64,000 nt of DNA from Pelagibacteraceae bacterium AG-430-I06 (lineage in GTDB: Bacteria; Pseudomonadota; Alphaproteobacteria; Pelagibacterales; Pelagibacteraceae): the NCBI GenBank assembly GCA_003209895.1, contig QCOH01000001.1:62001-126000 (forward strand). The letters run 5' to 3'. Positions 29,086 through 38,993 of this stretch are shown in pieces. Positions within the stretch are counted from its first letter, which is position 1. Every line of letters begins with the position of its first letter. The notes beneath the pieces are model-generated. The model was not told where the DNA came from. It was given only the letters and a program-made list of their open reading frames with translations, and searched no databases. The translations under genes and the position numbers were made by a program.

Positions 29086-31554
29086 TTATTTAAAGTTTAT
29101 TGCCTCTAATTTTTTAAATGGATTATTAATTTTATTATAAGGTCTTTTTAATTTTTTGTCCTTTTTTATTCCTTTATAAATAAAAGTATCATCCATATTG
29201 TTAAATTTTTTGTAATTCATAAGGCTCATTAATTGAAAAAAACTGTCTTTCTTGCAACCTAAAAGATTGATCATATCAGAGTCAATTTGAAACTTACCAT
29301 TCTTAGTTTTTTCAATAATTTTTATGAAAAGTTTCTCAAGAATATCTACTCTTATATAAAAATTTTTAAATCTTTCATAGCCGCATAAAAGAAGAAATTT
29401 TGGATTAAAATTCTTTTTTTCATCAAATAAAAAATTCAAACCTGACTTTGGTATTTTATTATCTTTTTTTTCGCTATTAAAAAATCTCCAAAGTAAAATT
29501 CTTAAACTAACAGCTTTTGGTTTTAACATTTTTGGTAAAAATACATGATATCTTCCTATTTTTATTCCAAGATTTCTAAATTGTTTTCTCTCCACTTTGT
29601 CTATTTTTTTTATAATTTCATCAATATTATCTCTTTTTAAGACTCCGTTATTTTCATAAAGCCTAAAAGCTAATGCTCTAATATATTGACTCTTATTTTC
29701 CAATTTTATCAAGTTGATTAAATCTTCCAATTCATTTGCAACATAATCTTCAAGCCATTTATTAAAAAAAACATATAAATTTTCTCTATCTTTTACGTCG
29801 AGAGATTCTTCCGAAATAATTTCGATTTCTGGGGATAAATAATTTTTCCCTTTTTTAATTTTTGCTACGGGATTACCATTCCAGTAAATTTTAAAATTAT
29901 CTTCTAAGACTATATTTTTGTCAGCAATTATGCTTTTTACCCTTTTTTTCAATTCTTCTTCTATCCCTTGTTTTGCAGCTTTCTTTAAAGATTTAATATC
30001 TGTATCTAGTGTTTCTTTAGTGAATTCTAAATTTAGTTTAAGTCCTTTAAGCCTTCCAATTAATTGCCCGTCAATAATTACTTGATCATTTTTATTTATT
30101 TCAGTTTTTAATTTAACATCCTGCTTAAGATTTCTTGACAAAGCACTAATTCTTTTATCGATGAAACTCTTTGTTAATTCTGCGTGCAATTTATCAGAAA
30201 GACCATCTTCAATATTTTTACTCATTTGAATCCAGTAATCAGCATTTTCAACCCAATTTTTTTTATTTGCAACATAAGACCAGGTTCTCACATTAGATAT
30301 TTTATTTGATATCATATCAATGTTACCACGGTATTTATCTAAACCCTTAAGTTGATTTTTCATATATTCATTTGGTATTCTGCCTTTTTTTGAATTTAAA
30401 AAATTAAAAACTTTTGTAACAACATCTATATGGGTATAGGCTTTCTTTTGAAAATCAGGAATTTGGCAACATTCCCATAGTAAACCTAATTTATCACTTG
30501 AAACTTTAGTTTTTTGGTCTCTAACAAGATATTTAAGAACGTTTTCATCAATCGAGTCAGAAATTTTATAAAACTTGTTGCTCGTGGGCTTTTTTTCAAG
30601 TGATCGTATCAAATCTTCAGGACTACTAAAGTCTAAGTTTGAATTACGCCAAAATAAAAATTTTATATTATCAAGTTTGTGACTTTCAATTCTTTCAATT
30701 TCATCAGGTTGAAGATTTTCGCATCCTCCAGTAACTCCAAAACAACCGTCAACCTTATATCTTCCTGCCCTTCCAGCTATTTGTGAAATTTCAGTTGTTC
30801 TTAATCTTCTTGTTTTTTTTCCATCAAATTTTTTAAGATTTGAAAAACTTATCTGCTCAATATCCATATTTAACCCCATACCAATAGCATCAGTAGCAAC
30901 TAAATAGTCTACGTCTCCTGATTGATAAATGTCTACCTGTGAGTTTCTTGTTTTTGGACTCAAAGATCCCATTACAACAGCTGCGCCACCTTTTTGTCGT
31001 CTAATTAATTCGGCAATTGCATATACTTCCTCTACTGAGAATGCGATTAAAGCAGTTTTTCTATCTAATCTCGAAATTTTTTTATGACCGTTATATGAGA
31101 GTTTAGAAAATCTTTGCTGTTCAATGAATTGTGTATTCGGGACTATTTCTGCAATAATATTTTTCATTATCTGGGAACCCAAAAACATTGTCAAAACTTC
31201 TCCTCTAGAATTCAATAGTCTATCTGTAAAAATATGACCTCTCTCTTTGTCCCCACACATTTGAATTTCATCAATAGCAACAAAATCGACTACTTTATCT
31301 TTTGGCATTGCCTCTACTGTGCAAATAAAGTATTGAGCAGAATTAGGTATGACTTTCTCTTCACCAGTTATCAATGCAACTTTTTCCCGGCCGACCTTAT
31401 CTACACATTTTTCATAGACTTCTCTTGCCAAAAGTCTTAAAGGAAAACCAAATATACCAGAATTAAATTCCAACATTTTTTCTATTGCTGTGAAAGTTTT
31501 GCCAGTATTTGTAGGACCTAGAACTGCAATTATTTTATTTTGAGAGGTTTCCAT
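29086..31554 (-). CDS. Suv3-like DExH RNA helicase
   Basis: 822 residues. Walker A GPTNTGKT at 13-20, DEIQ at 95-98, ATDAIGMGLNMD and QIAGRAGRY (motif VI) are the pattern of Suv3/MgpS helicases found in alphaproteobacteria and, as degradosome subunit, in mitochondria. The long C-terminal half (about 390-822) is Lys-rich and contains the conserved IIDGQLIGRLKGL block; it is probably an RNA-binding region. Likely role: structured RNA unwinding in decay or ribosome assembly (inference from family). Confidence 0.88.
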   Translation of the reverse strand: METSQNKIIAVLGPTNTGKTFTAIEKMLEFNSGIFGFPLRLLAREVYEKCVDKVGREKVALITGEEKVIPNSAQYFICTVEAMPKDKVVDFVAIDEIQMCGDKERGHIFTDRLLNSRGEVLTMFLGSQIMKNIIAEIVPNTQFIEQQRFSKLSYNGHKKISRLDRKTALIAFSVEEVYAIAELIRRQKGGAAVVMGSLSPKTRNSQVDIYQSGDVDYLVATDAIGMGLNMDIEQISFSNLKKFDGKKTRRLRTTEISQIAGRAGRYKVDGCFGVTGGCENLQPDEIERIESHKLDNIKFLFWRNSNLDFSSPEDLIRSLEKKPTSNKFYKISDSIDENVLKYLVRDQKTKVSSDKLGLLWECCQIPDFQKKAYTHIDVVTKVFNFLNSKKGRIPNEYMKNQLKGLDKYRGNIDMISNKISNVRTWSYVANKKNWVENADYWIQMSKNIEDGLSDKLHAELTKSFIDKRISALSRNLKQDVKLKTEINKNDQVIIDGQLIGRLKGLKLNLEFTKETLDTDIKSLKKAAKQGIEEELKKRVKSIIADKNIVLEDNFKIYWNGNPVAKIKKGKNYLSPEIEIISEESLDVKDRENLYVFFNKWLEDYVANELEDLINLIKLENKSQYIRALAFRLYENNGVLKRDNIDEIIKKIDKVERKQFRNLGIKIGRYHVFLPKMLKPKAVSLRILLWRFFNSEKKDNKIPKSGLNFLFDEKKNFNPKFLLLCGYERFKNFYIRVDILEKLFIKIIEKTKNGKFQIDSDMINLLGCKKDSFFQLMSLMNYKKFNNMDDTFIYKGIKKDKKLKRPYNKINNPFKKLEAINFK

Positions 31555-31581
31555 TTAATTGTGCTATATTTTTTTTTAAAT

Positions 31582-31609
31582 ACTATATATAGATTGCCCT
31601 AGAGAACAA
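31582..31609 (-). promoter_or_regulatory. Possible promoter of the helicase-fdxA-carD chain
   Basis: Minus-strand TTGTTC (31604-31609), 16 bases, TATAGT (31582-31587), 27 bases before the helicase ATG. A moderate match in AT-rich DNA. Confidence 0.35.
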
Positions 31610-31637
31610 AAGAAGATTAAAGCATGACCGAATCACT

Positions 31638-31667
31638 TTGTCAAACGTTCTATTTTCGCCATATATC
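31638..31667 (+). promoter_or_regulatory. Possible promoter of the aminotransferase gene
   Basis: TTGTCA (31638-31643), 18 bases, TATATC (31662-31667), 35 bases before the ATG at 31703. Found in the 148-base divergent gap between helicase and aminotransferase. Confidence 0.45.
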
Positions 31668-31702
31668 TTTAGTTAAATTAATTTTGTTTTAATATCTAAC
31701 CA

Positions 31703-32938
31703 ATGACTGATTATACAAAAAAAAATATTAAATCTTTAAAACCCTCGGCCACACTGGCAATCAACGAGAAATCAAAAACATTAATTTCTGAAGGAAAAAA
31801 AATTTATAAATTTGGTTTTGGACAATCTCCTTTTCCAGTTCCTAGTAAAATTGTTGATACATTAAAAAAAAATGCACATCAAAAAAATTATATGCCCATA
31901 CAAGGCTCGCTTCATTTAAGAACTTCAATTTCAAAATATATTAACAAAAGAACAAATAATTCTTTTTCACCAGAAGACATTATTGTAAGTCCAGGCTCTA
32001 AAGAAATGATGTTTTTACTTCATCTTGGTTTTGACGGTGATGTGATTTTACCTGCACCTAGTTGGGTATCTTATGAACCTCACACTATTATCGGGAATAA
32101 TAATTTACATTGGATTGAAACCAAAAGAGAGAATAATTGGTTTCCAACAACAAAACAATTAGAAGAGAAATTAAAAAATTTAAAAAATAAAAATACTTTT
32201 TTAATCTTAAACTCACCAAATAATCCATCAGGTTCAAATTGTAGAAATCTTCAAGATATTGCGGCAGTTGCTAAAAAATATAAATTGATAATTCTTTCTG
32301 ATGAGATTTATACAGAATTAGCTTTTAATGGGGAATATAATTCTATCTCAAAATATTATCCTGAAGGTACAATTATAAGTAGCGGTTTGAGTAAATGGTG
32401 CGGTGCTGGAGGGTGGAGATTAGGATTTTTTGCAATTCCAAAAGAGTTAAAATCAATTTTGTCTATGCTTAAAGTTTTAGCAAGTGAGTCCTTCACGGCA
32501 GTAAGTACCCCTATTCAATATGCTGCAATAGAAGCATTCGAGGGAGACCACTCCGAATATTTAAAAAAAACAAATAACATATTAAGTGCGGTGGGAAATT
32601 ATGTTTATGAAAATTTAAAATCAAACAAAGTTTTGATACAAAAACCTGAGGGAGGATTTTATTTAATGCCAGAATTTTTAAATTCAAAATTTAGTTCATC
32701 TGGCGAAATGTGTAATAATATTCTCGATAAATCAGGTGTAGCACTTTTGCCTGGATCTGACTTTGGTTTTAATCCGAATAAAATGTTAGCAAGATTAAGT
32801 TTCACTGATTTCAATGGGGAAATATTTTTAAAAAATATCAAAAATGGTAAAAAACCAAATACAGATGAAATCAAAAAATTTGCACCAAATATTGTAGAAG
32901 GAACAAAAAGATTGGTTGATTGGTCTAAAAGTCTGTGA
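31703..32938 (+). CDS. Class I/II PLP aminotransferase
   Basis: 411 residues of the aspartate aminotransferase fold. NSPNNPSGS, SDEIYTELAF and the PLP lysine in SSGLSKWCGAGGWRLGF are present; KFGFGQSPFPVP near the N-terminus is the substrate-loop region. An amino acid:2-oxoacid transaminase is sure, but the substrate is not. It precedes a TAXI-TRAP uptake system by 104 bases with a separate promoter, so a link to the imported substrate is only possible. Confidence 0.85.
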   Translation: MTDYTKKNIKSLKPSATLAINEKSKTLISEGKKIYKFGFGQSPFPVPSKIVDTLKKNAHQKNYMPIQGSLHLRTSISKYINKRTNNSFSPEDIIVSPGSKEMMFLLHLGFDGDVILPAPSWVSYEPHTIIGNNNLHWIETKRENNWFPTTKQLEEKLKNLKNKNTFLILNSPNNPSGSNCRNLQDIAAVAKKYKLIILSDEIYTELAFNGEYNSISKYYPEGTIISSGLSKWCGAGGWRLGFFAIPKELKSILSMLKVLASESFTAVSTPIQYAAIEAFEGDHSEYLKKTNNILSAVGNYVYENLKSNKVLIQKPEGGFYLMPEFLNSKFSSSGEMCNNILDKSGVALLPGSDFGFNPNKMLARLSFTDFNGEIFLKNIKNGKKPNTDEIKKFAPNIVEGTKRLVDWSKSL

Positions 32939-32997
32939 TTCAACTAAAAATTAAACGTCCAATTTAAGCTATTTACTCTTACATTAACTGATCTGAA

Positions 32998-33027
32998 TTG
33001 ATACGATTTTAACATTAGTTATATAAT
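32998..33027 (+). promoter_or_regulatory. Promoter of the TAXI transporter genes
   Basis: TTGATA (32998-33003), 18 bases, TATAAT (33022-33027), followed by a near-perfect GGAGGGA ribosome site at 33031-33037 and ATG at 33043. The closeness of the -10 to the ribosome site gives a very short leader. Confidence 0.7.
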
Positions 33028-33042
33028 TAAGGAGGGAAGGTT

Positions 33043-34038
33043 ATGAAAAAAATAATCTCAACAATTTCTGGAGCGTTGTTTTTATTTGCAATCAGTTTGC
33101 CTACTTCAATAGCAAAATCTGCTGAATTCTTTTCAATAGGAACAGGCGGACCAACTGGAGTTTACTTCCAAGTGGGAAATGCTATATGCAAAATGGTAGC
33201 AAAAATTCAATCTGCAGAACATGGTAGAAAAAAGGGGACAGCTAAAGCTTTACGTTGCTCAGCTCCTTCAACAGGTGGTTCGACTTATAATATAGGTCAA
33301 ATCATGCAAGGAGAGTTACAGTTTGGTGTTGCACAGTCTGACTGGCAGTATCATGCTTATAATGGAACTAGACCTGATAAAGTAAAACCTTTTAATGGTC
33401 TAAGAGCAGTTTTTTCAGCTCATCCTGAACCATTTCAAATTATAACAAGAAAGGGTTCTAAAATAAAAGATTGGAAAAGTTTGAAGGGTAAAAAAGTTAA
33501 TATAGGAAACCCCGGTTCTGGTCAAAGAGGTACTTTTGAAGTTCTAATGGAGGCACATGGAGTAGATACAGGATATTTTGGTTCTACATCTGAATTAACT
33601 TCTTCAGAACAATCAGGGGCTCTTTGTGACAAGAAAATCGATGCTTTTGGATACACAGTAGGTGTTCCAAACGCAGGTGTTGCACAATCAACAGATGGAT
33701 GTGGAGCAAGCATAATTAATTTAAATACAGATGCTGTTAAAAAATTAGTTGCTGACAATCCTTTTTATGCATTTGCAACAATTCCAAAAGGTACTTACAA
33801 AACTTCCAAGAAAGATGTAACTACTTTTGGTGTTATGGCTTCAGTAGTAACAAGTGAAGATGTGTCAGAGGACTTAGTATATTCTGTGGTTAAAGCAGTT
33901 TTTGAAAATTTAGATGATTTTAAAAAACAACACCCAGCATTTGCTAATCTCGATCCTAAGAAAATGATCGTAGATGGTTTATCTGCACCATTACACCCGG
34001 GAGCAGTAAAATATTATAAAGAAAAAGGCTTAATGTAA
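33043..34038 (+). CDS. TAXI-family TRAP transporter solute-binding protein
   Basis: Periplasmic receptor for a TRAP uptake system. Signal peptide MKKIISTISGALFLFAISLPTSIAKSA, then the TAXI hallmark FFSIGTGGPTGVYFQVGNAICKMV. 331 residues. RCSAPSTGGSTYNIGQIMQGELQFGVAQSDW and GKKVNIGNPGSGQRGTFEVLM are the ligand-binding regions. TAXI proteins often bind glutamate or other dicarboxylates, but the ligand cannot be read here. A terminator right after the gene would keep the receptor in excess over the permease. Confidence 0.93.
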   Translation: MKKIISTISGALFLFAISLPTSIAKSAEFFSIGTGGPTGVYFQVGNAICKMVAKIQSAEHGRKKGTAKALRCSAPSTGGSTYNIGQIMQGELQFGVAQSDWQYHAYNGTRPDKVKPFNGLRAVFSAHPEPFQIITRKGSKIKDWKSLKGKKVNIGNPGSGQRGTFEVLMEAHGVDTGYFGSTSELTSSEQSGALCDKKIDAFGYTVGVPNAGVAQSTDGCGASIINLNTDAVKKLVADNPFYAFATIPKGTYKTSKKDVTTFGVMASVVTSEDVSEDLVYSVVKAVFENLDDFKKQHPAFANLDPKKMIVDGLSAPLHPGAVKYYKEKGLM

Positions 34039-34048
34039 GCTATTTATT

Positions 34049-34085
34049 AAAAAGGCCCAGTTGATTAACTGGGCCTTTTTTTTTA
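34049..34085 (+). terminator. Terminator between TAXI receptor and permease
   Basis: AAGGCCCAGTT (34052-34062), loop GATT, AACTGGGCCTT (34067-34077), then a run of T. It lies 11 bases before the permease ATG and must be partly read through for permease expression unless that gene has its own promoter. Confidence 0.9.
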
Positions 34086-34095
34086 TTCTCTTAAA

Positions 34096-36456
34096 ATGAG
34101 TTCAGCACCAGACCAAAACAAACCAAATTTTTTTGAGAGATTTGATGAAGAAGGTGGTTCTAGAAGAAAATTAAAAAGTTGGAATTTAAAAATCGTAGCA
34201 GCAATTGCAATTTCATGGTCATTATTTCAGCTTTGGTACGCATCTCCATTACCATTCATATTAGATTTTGGAAAAATAATTGATGTTCCCGCTAGATCAG
34301 TACATCTTGCATTTGGATTGGCGTTATGTTTTTTAGCCTATCCAGGTTTAAAAAAAAATAGAGATAAACCAATATCTATATTTGACATTTTCTTAGTAAT
34401 TATAGGTATAGCGGCAACATTATATATATTCTTTGATTATGAAGGTTTGGTTTATCGCCAGGGAATAATGGCCAAAACAAATTTATTTGGTCTTGTTATA
34501 CCTTACGAAGTTATATTAGGATCTTTAGGAATTATTCTTTTATTAGAGGCTACAAGAAGGGCTATTGGAATTCCATTAGTAATTATTGCATTAATTTTTT
34601 TACTTTTTTCAATATTTGGACAATCCATGCCAGATCTAATTTCTCATCAAGGATTATCTTTAACAAGATTAGTGGGCTATCATTGGTTTGGGGGAGAAGC
34701 AATATTTGGGATACCAATTAGTGTTTCAGTGAGTTTTATATTTTTATTTGTATTATTTGGAGCAATTTTGGATGTTGCTGGAGGTGGAAAATATTTTTTA
34801 AATCTTGCGTTTGCTTTAGTTGGAAAAATGAGAGGTGGTCCAGCAAAAGCTGCAATTTTAGCTTCAGGATTAACAGGTCTGATTTCTGGTTCGTCGGTTG
34901 CAAATACAGTAACAACTGGAACATTTACAATACCAATTATGAAAAAAACTGGATTGCCGCCAGTTAAGGCCGGAGCTGTTGAGGTAGCTGCTTCCGTAAA
35001 CGGGCAAATTATGCCACCAATTATGGGAGCCGCAGCTTTTGTAATGGCAGAGCTTTTAGGCATATCATATTTTACTGTTATTACTCATGCATTTTTACCA
35101 GCAGTTATTTCTTATATTGCTTTATTTTATATTTCACATTTAGAGTCTGTAAAATTAAATATTAAAGGATTACCTGAAAGCGAAATTCCTAAATTAGGAA
35201 AAACTTTTTTAGGAGGAATTCACTTTTTAATCCCAATTTTTATTCTTATTTATTTGCTATTAGTTGAAAGATGGACAGCCGCTTCATCTGTATTTTATTC
35301 AATATTATCATTAATGGTAATAATTTTTGTAAAAGAGATGTTAGACGCAAAGAAAAATCATATCACTTTATTTAATGCACTTAAAGTGGGTTTTAACAAA
35401 GTTGTTGGCGGTCTTGAAAAAGGAGCAATCAATATGATCAGTGTTTCAATTGCAATAGCAACTGCAGGAATAATAGTGGGGGCAGTAGCTTCAACTGGTT
35501 TAAGTAATAATTTAATAGTTATTGTAGAAGCCATTTCTGGAGGAAATATAATTACTTTATTATTACTCACTGCTTTGCTTTGTATTATCTTAGGTATGGG
35601 TTTGCCAACAACCGCAAATTATTTAGTTGTTGCCGCTTTGATGGCGCAGGTAGTTGTAGAGGTTGGAAATGCTTCTGGGTATATATTTCCATTAATTGCA
35701 ATTCATTTATATGTTTTTTATTATGGATTAATGGCTGACGTCACACCCCCTGTTGGTTTGGCATCTTATGCAGCAGCAGCAATTTCACGTGCAGATCCAA
35801 TTAAAACAGGAATACAAGCTTTTTGGTATAGTTTAAGAACCGGGATACTTCCTATAGTATTTATATTTAATAACGAATTACTTCTAATAGGTATAGAAAG
35901 TTTATGGCATGGATTTTTAGTTGTCACAACTTCACTGATTGCAATTTTGGTATTTACTTCAGCAACTCAAGGATGGTTTATAAATAAACTTAGATGGTAT
36001 GAAATCATTATCTTTATAATAATAGCAATGTCATTGTTTAGACCTGGATATATTTTAGACAAATTTTCTCCAAAATTCGAAAATAAGGTACTTAGTGTTG
36101 AGAAAATTAGTCTGATTGAGTTTGAACCCAATAGAGATGTTCATATTAAAGTAACAAGAAGAACAGAGTATGGAGATCGTTATAGACTTTTCGTAATAGA
36201 TAAAAAAAGTTTTGAAAATCAATATTCTCTAGAGGATGCAGGTATAACTTTAAAAAATATAGATGGGAGAATTACAGTTGACAATTTGAAATGGAATGGA
36301 ATAGCAAAAAAAATGGGAGTAGAAACAGGAGATGTAATTAGTGAGTTTAAAATTGAAAACTTAGATAGACCAAATAAAGCAATTATTTATCCATTTTCAA
36401 TAATAACTTTATTAATCTTTGGATATTTTAATTATAGAAGACCCAAAGTTAGTTGA
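34096..36456 (+). CDS. TRAP transporter fused permease (4TM-12TM)
   Basis: 786 residues. The small DctQ-like part (about 20-180) is fused to the large DctM-like permease (about 180-660), the form that pairs with TAXI receptors. GLISGSSVANTVTTGTFTIPIMKKTGLPPVKAGAVEVAASVNGQIMPPIMGAAAFVMAE is the conserved transport core. A C-terminal soluble domain (about 680-765) followed by a last hydrophobic segment matches the DUF3394-type tail of this family. Driven by an ion gradient, probably Na+. Confidence 0.93.
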   Translation: MSSAPDQNKPNFFERFDEEGGSRRKLKSWNLKIVAAIAISWSLFQLWYASPLPFILDFGKIIDVPARSVHLAFGLALCFLAYPGLKKNRDKPISIFDIFLVIIGIAATLYIFFDYEGLVYRQGIMAKTNLFGLVIPYEVILGSLGIILLLEATRRAIGIPLVIIALIFLLFSIFGQSMPDLISHQGLSLTRLVGYHWFGGEAIFGIPISVSVSFIFLFVLFGAILDVAGGGKYFLNLAFALVGKMRGGPAKAAILASGLTGLISGSSVANTVTTGTFTIPIMKKTGLPPVKAGAVEVAASVNGQIMPPIMGAAAFVMAELLGISYFTVITHAFLPAVISYIALFYISHLESVKLNIKGLPESEIPKLGKTFLGGIHFLIPIFILIYLLLVERWTAASSVFYSILSLMVIIFVKEMLDAKKNHITLFNALKVGFNKVVGGLEKGAINMISVSIAIATAGIIVGAVASTGLSNNLIVIVEAISGGNIITLLLLTALLCIILGMGLPTTANYLVVAALMAQVVVEVGNASGYIFPLIAIHLYVFYYGLMADVTPPVGLASYAAAAISRADPIKTGIQAFWYSLRTGILPIVFIFNNELLLIGIESLWHGFLVVTTSLIAILVFTSATQGWFINKLRWYEIIIFIIIAMSLFRPGYILDKFSPKFENKVLSVEKISLIEFEPNRDVHIKVTRRTEYGDRYRLFVIDKKSFENQYSLEDAGITLKNIDGRITVDNLKWNGIAKKMGVETGDVISEFKIENLDRPNKAIIYPFSIITLLIFGYFNYRRPKVS

Positions 36457-36457
36457 T

Positions 36458-36859
36458 TTATTTATCAACTTTCAAAATTTTCCATACCCCAGAAGTAATA
36501 GCAACTATACCTTGTGAGTTAATAATCTCACAAGTTAAAAATACTAACGTATTAGTTTTCTTTTGGACTTTAACCTTTGCTAAGAGTTTATCACCTAATT
36601 TACCTGCAGATATAAATTTTATTTCTAAAGAAATTGTTACACATCTTTTGTTGTCAGCTACTTGATGTGCGGCATTACCCATACCAGTATCTGCAATAAA
36701 AGTAAGAAATCCGCCATGAGCCATTCCAGCCGTGTTTAGATGCATTTCTTTTACTTCTGTTTCGTATTCAAAAAGAGAATTATCGATTTTTCTACCTTTT
36801 AGTCCCCCAACATGTTTGGAATAACCTGAATTAGTTTCGTCCATATTTTCTTTTATCAT
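36458..36859 (-). CDS. PaaI-type hotdog thioesterase
   Basis: 133 residues of the 4HBT/PaaI fold. NTAGMAHGGFLTFIADTGMGNAAHQV holds the conserved HGG and catalytic Asp region. Substrate acyl-CoA unknown. The start is either 36859 (overlapping the EamA gene by 29 bases) or the ATG at 36844. It ends the aceE-aceF-eamA chain. Confidence 0.82.
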   Translation of the reverse strand: MIKENMDETNSGYSKHVGGLKGRKIDNSLFEYETEVKEMHLNTAGMAHGGFLTFIADTGMGNAAHQVADNKRCVTISLEIKFISAGKLGDKLLAKVKVQKKTNTLVFLTCEIINSQGIVAITSGVWKILKVDK

Positions 36860-37733
36860 ACAAAGGAGCCAGTTGTGAGAAAATAACAGCTGATAAAATA
36901 ATTATAATTCCTAAGATTTTATATTCATTAAGAAATTGGTCTAATATAATCCATGCAGCCACTGAACCAAATACGCCCTCTAAAGAAAAAATAATTGCTG
37001 CAGGAGCAGGAGATATATTTTGTAAAGCTAAAATTTGAAGCATAAACGCAATTCCACTAGATAAAACTCCGGCATAAAGTAATTCAGCTGCTTCAAGTGA
37101 TAAAACTTTAAATGAAACATATTCGTAAGCGAACATTGGAACGGAAGAAAATAATGCTGCAGCAAGACATTGAAATGAAGCAATTGTTATTGGAAAGTTG
37201 AAAACTTTCAAAAATTTAGAAATATAAACTATATGAAAGGCCCAGAAGAAAGCACCAATTACAACCAAAGTGTCACCAAATCTCACTCTTAAATTTCCTA
37301 ATTCACTTAAAAGAAAACCACCAAGCAAACACATCATTACTGATGGCCAAACAGATTTATGAATTTTTTTTGAAAAAAGAAAAAATGCAATAATTGGAAC
37401 TATAACCACATACAAAACTGTAAATACCGCAGAATTTGCTACATCAGTATAAATTAGAGAAATTTGTTGTAAAATGTTTCCTCCAGCAAGCAAAAAGCCT
37501 AAAAAAATTATGTAGCCTATAACAAATTTAAAATTTAATTTTGTTTCTTTGATTTTTTTAAACTCAAAAATAAAAAAAAAAGGTAATAGAGCTAAAAAGC
37601 CTAAAATTAATCGTGCAGCAGAAAATGTCCAAGGGCCGATGTAATCCATACCCATATCTTGAGCCACAAAAGCCGTACCCCATAAAAATGAGCAACCTAC
37701 CGCACAAATTAATGAAAATATTTTTTTATCCAT
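36831..37733 (-). CDS. EamA/DMT-family transporter
   Basis: 300 residues with ten hydrophobic segments in two EamA repeats (CSFLWGTAFVAQDMGMDYIGPWTFSAARL and its C-terminal counterpart SGIAFMLQILALQNISPAPAAIIFSLEGVFGSVAAWIIL). A drug/metabolite exporter of unknown substrate. Its start follows the aceF stop directly, suggesting co-transcription with pyruvate dehydrogenase. Confidence 0.88.
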   Translation of the reverse strand: MDKKIFSLICAVGCSFLWGTAFVAQDMGMDYIGPWTFSAARLILGFLALLPFFFIFEFKKIKETKLNFKFVIGYIIFLGFLLAGGNILQQISLIYTDVANSAVFTVLYVVIVPIIAFFLFSKKIHKSVWPSVMMCLLGGFLLSELGNLRVRFGDTLVVIGAFFWAFHIVYISKFLKVFNFPITIASFQCLAAALFSSVPMFAYEYVSFKVLSLEAAELLYAGVLSSGIAFMLQILALQNISPAPAAIIFSLEGVFGSVAAWIILDQFLNEYKILGIIIILSAVIFSQLAPLYDKRKYGRN

Positions 37734-38987
37734 TTAAAGTGCTAATTTGAATGCAAAATCTTTACCTAAACTCTTTGATAAATGAACACAAAATCTTGCA
37801 CCCTCTGCACCATCAATTACTCTATGATCATAAGAAAGAGAAATTGGAAGTATCTTTCTTACGATCAATTGTCCGTTTACTTTTTTTATCTTATCTAAAG
37901 TTTTACCAACACCCAGAATAGCAACTTCAGGAGGATTTATAATTGGTGTGAAAAAATTTCCCCCAATACCTCCTAAGCTTGAAATTGTCATTGAACCACC
38001 AAAAAATTCTTTTTTATCAATTTTTAGCTCCTTGCATAATTTACTTACTCTTTTAAGTTCTTCATAAATTTCTTTTAAACCCATTTGATCAACATTTCTC
38101 ATTTTTGGAACCATCAAACCATGTGGTGTATCTACGGCAAAACCAACATGATAATATTTTTTAAATATTAATTTGTTAGTTACAGTATCTATAGACGAAT
38201 TAAAATTAGGATATTCTTTCAATGCATTAACTACAGCTCTAGTTATAAATGCTAATGGACTTATCCTTATTCTATCACCAGAATAATTATCGATTAAAGT
38301 TGTTCTAAACTGTTCCATTTCAGTTATATCTATCTCATCATGTTGAGTAACGTGAGGAATCTCAGTCCAAGATCTAACAAGTTGAGGCCCAGATAACTTT
38401 TTCACTCTGGGAAGATCTTTTTTTTCTACTTCTCCGAATGCTTCATGTGGATATTCATCCTTGTAAACTTTTTTTTCAACCTTTCCTTCATTAACTGACA
38501 CCTGGGATCTTACAAATTTTTTCACATCATCTTCGGTAACTCTGCCAGCTCTCTGTGATCCAGGTATCTGAACGATATCAGCACCTAATTCTCTTGCAAA
38601 TTTTCTTACCTTTGGACTTGCAGATGATACGCCATCTTTACTTAATTTTTTTACTACAGGGGCTATTTCTTTTGGAGTTTCAGTTATTATTTTCTTTTCA
38701 GGAATATTTTCTTTTACCTCAACTGTTTTTTTACTTTCTTTTTTTTTACTAATAGAGTCTAATGATAATATTTCACTTCCTTCTGAAACTTTGTCACCAA
38801 CTTTAACAATAATCTCATTGATTTTTCCTTCATCAGTTGCAGGAACTTCTACACTTGATTTATCACTTTCTAACGTTATTAAGGGATCATTTTTTTTGAT
38901 CTGTTGTCCTGACTTAACTAATACTTCAATCACTTCAACATTTTTAAAATCTCCGATATTTGGAACTAATAATTTTTTTTCAGACAT
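37734..38987 (-). CDS. aceF: Pyruvate dehydrogenase E2 (dihydrolipoyl acetyltransferase)
   Basis: 417 residues in three parts: one lipoyl domain (1-78, lipoyl Lys 43 in ESDKSSVE), a peripheral subunit-binding domain (about 122-158, SPKVRKFARELGAD...RAGRVTEDDVKKF), and the acyltransferase core with HRVIDG near the C-terminus. Only one lipoyl domain remains here, while aceE carries a second, very similar one. Six bases separate it from aceE. Confidence 0.95.
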   Translation of the reverse strand: MSEKKLLVPNIGDFKNVEVIEVLVKSGQQIKKNDPLITLESDKSSVEVPATDEGKINEIIVKVGDKVSEGSEILSLDSISKKKESKKTVEVKENIPEKKIITETPKEIAPVVKKLSKDGVSSASPKVRKFARELGADIVQIPGSQRAGRVTEDDVKKFVRSQVSVNEGKVEKKVYKDEYPHEAFGEVEKKDLPRVKKLSGPQLVRSWTEIPHVTQHDEIDITEMEQFRTTLIDNYSGDRIRISPLAFITRAVVNALKEYPNFNSSIDTVTNKLIFKKYYHVGFAVDTPHGLMVPKMRNVDQMGLKEIYEELKRVSKLCKELKIDKKEFFGGSMTISSLGGIGGNFFTPIINPPEVAILGVGKTLDKIKKVNGQLIVRKILPISLSYDHRVIDGAEGARFCVHLSKSLGKDFAFKLAL

Positions 38988-38993
38988 TAAGTT

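Noticed and set aside
34680-35063. 127-codon frame antisense to the TRAP permease
   Set aside because: Shadow of hydrophobic codons on the opposite strand; a second overlapping antisense frame in the same place shows it is a composition effect.
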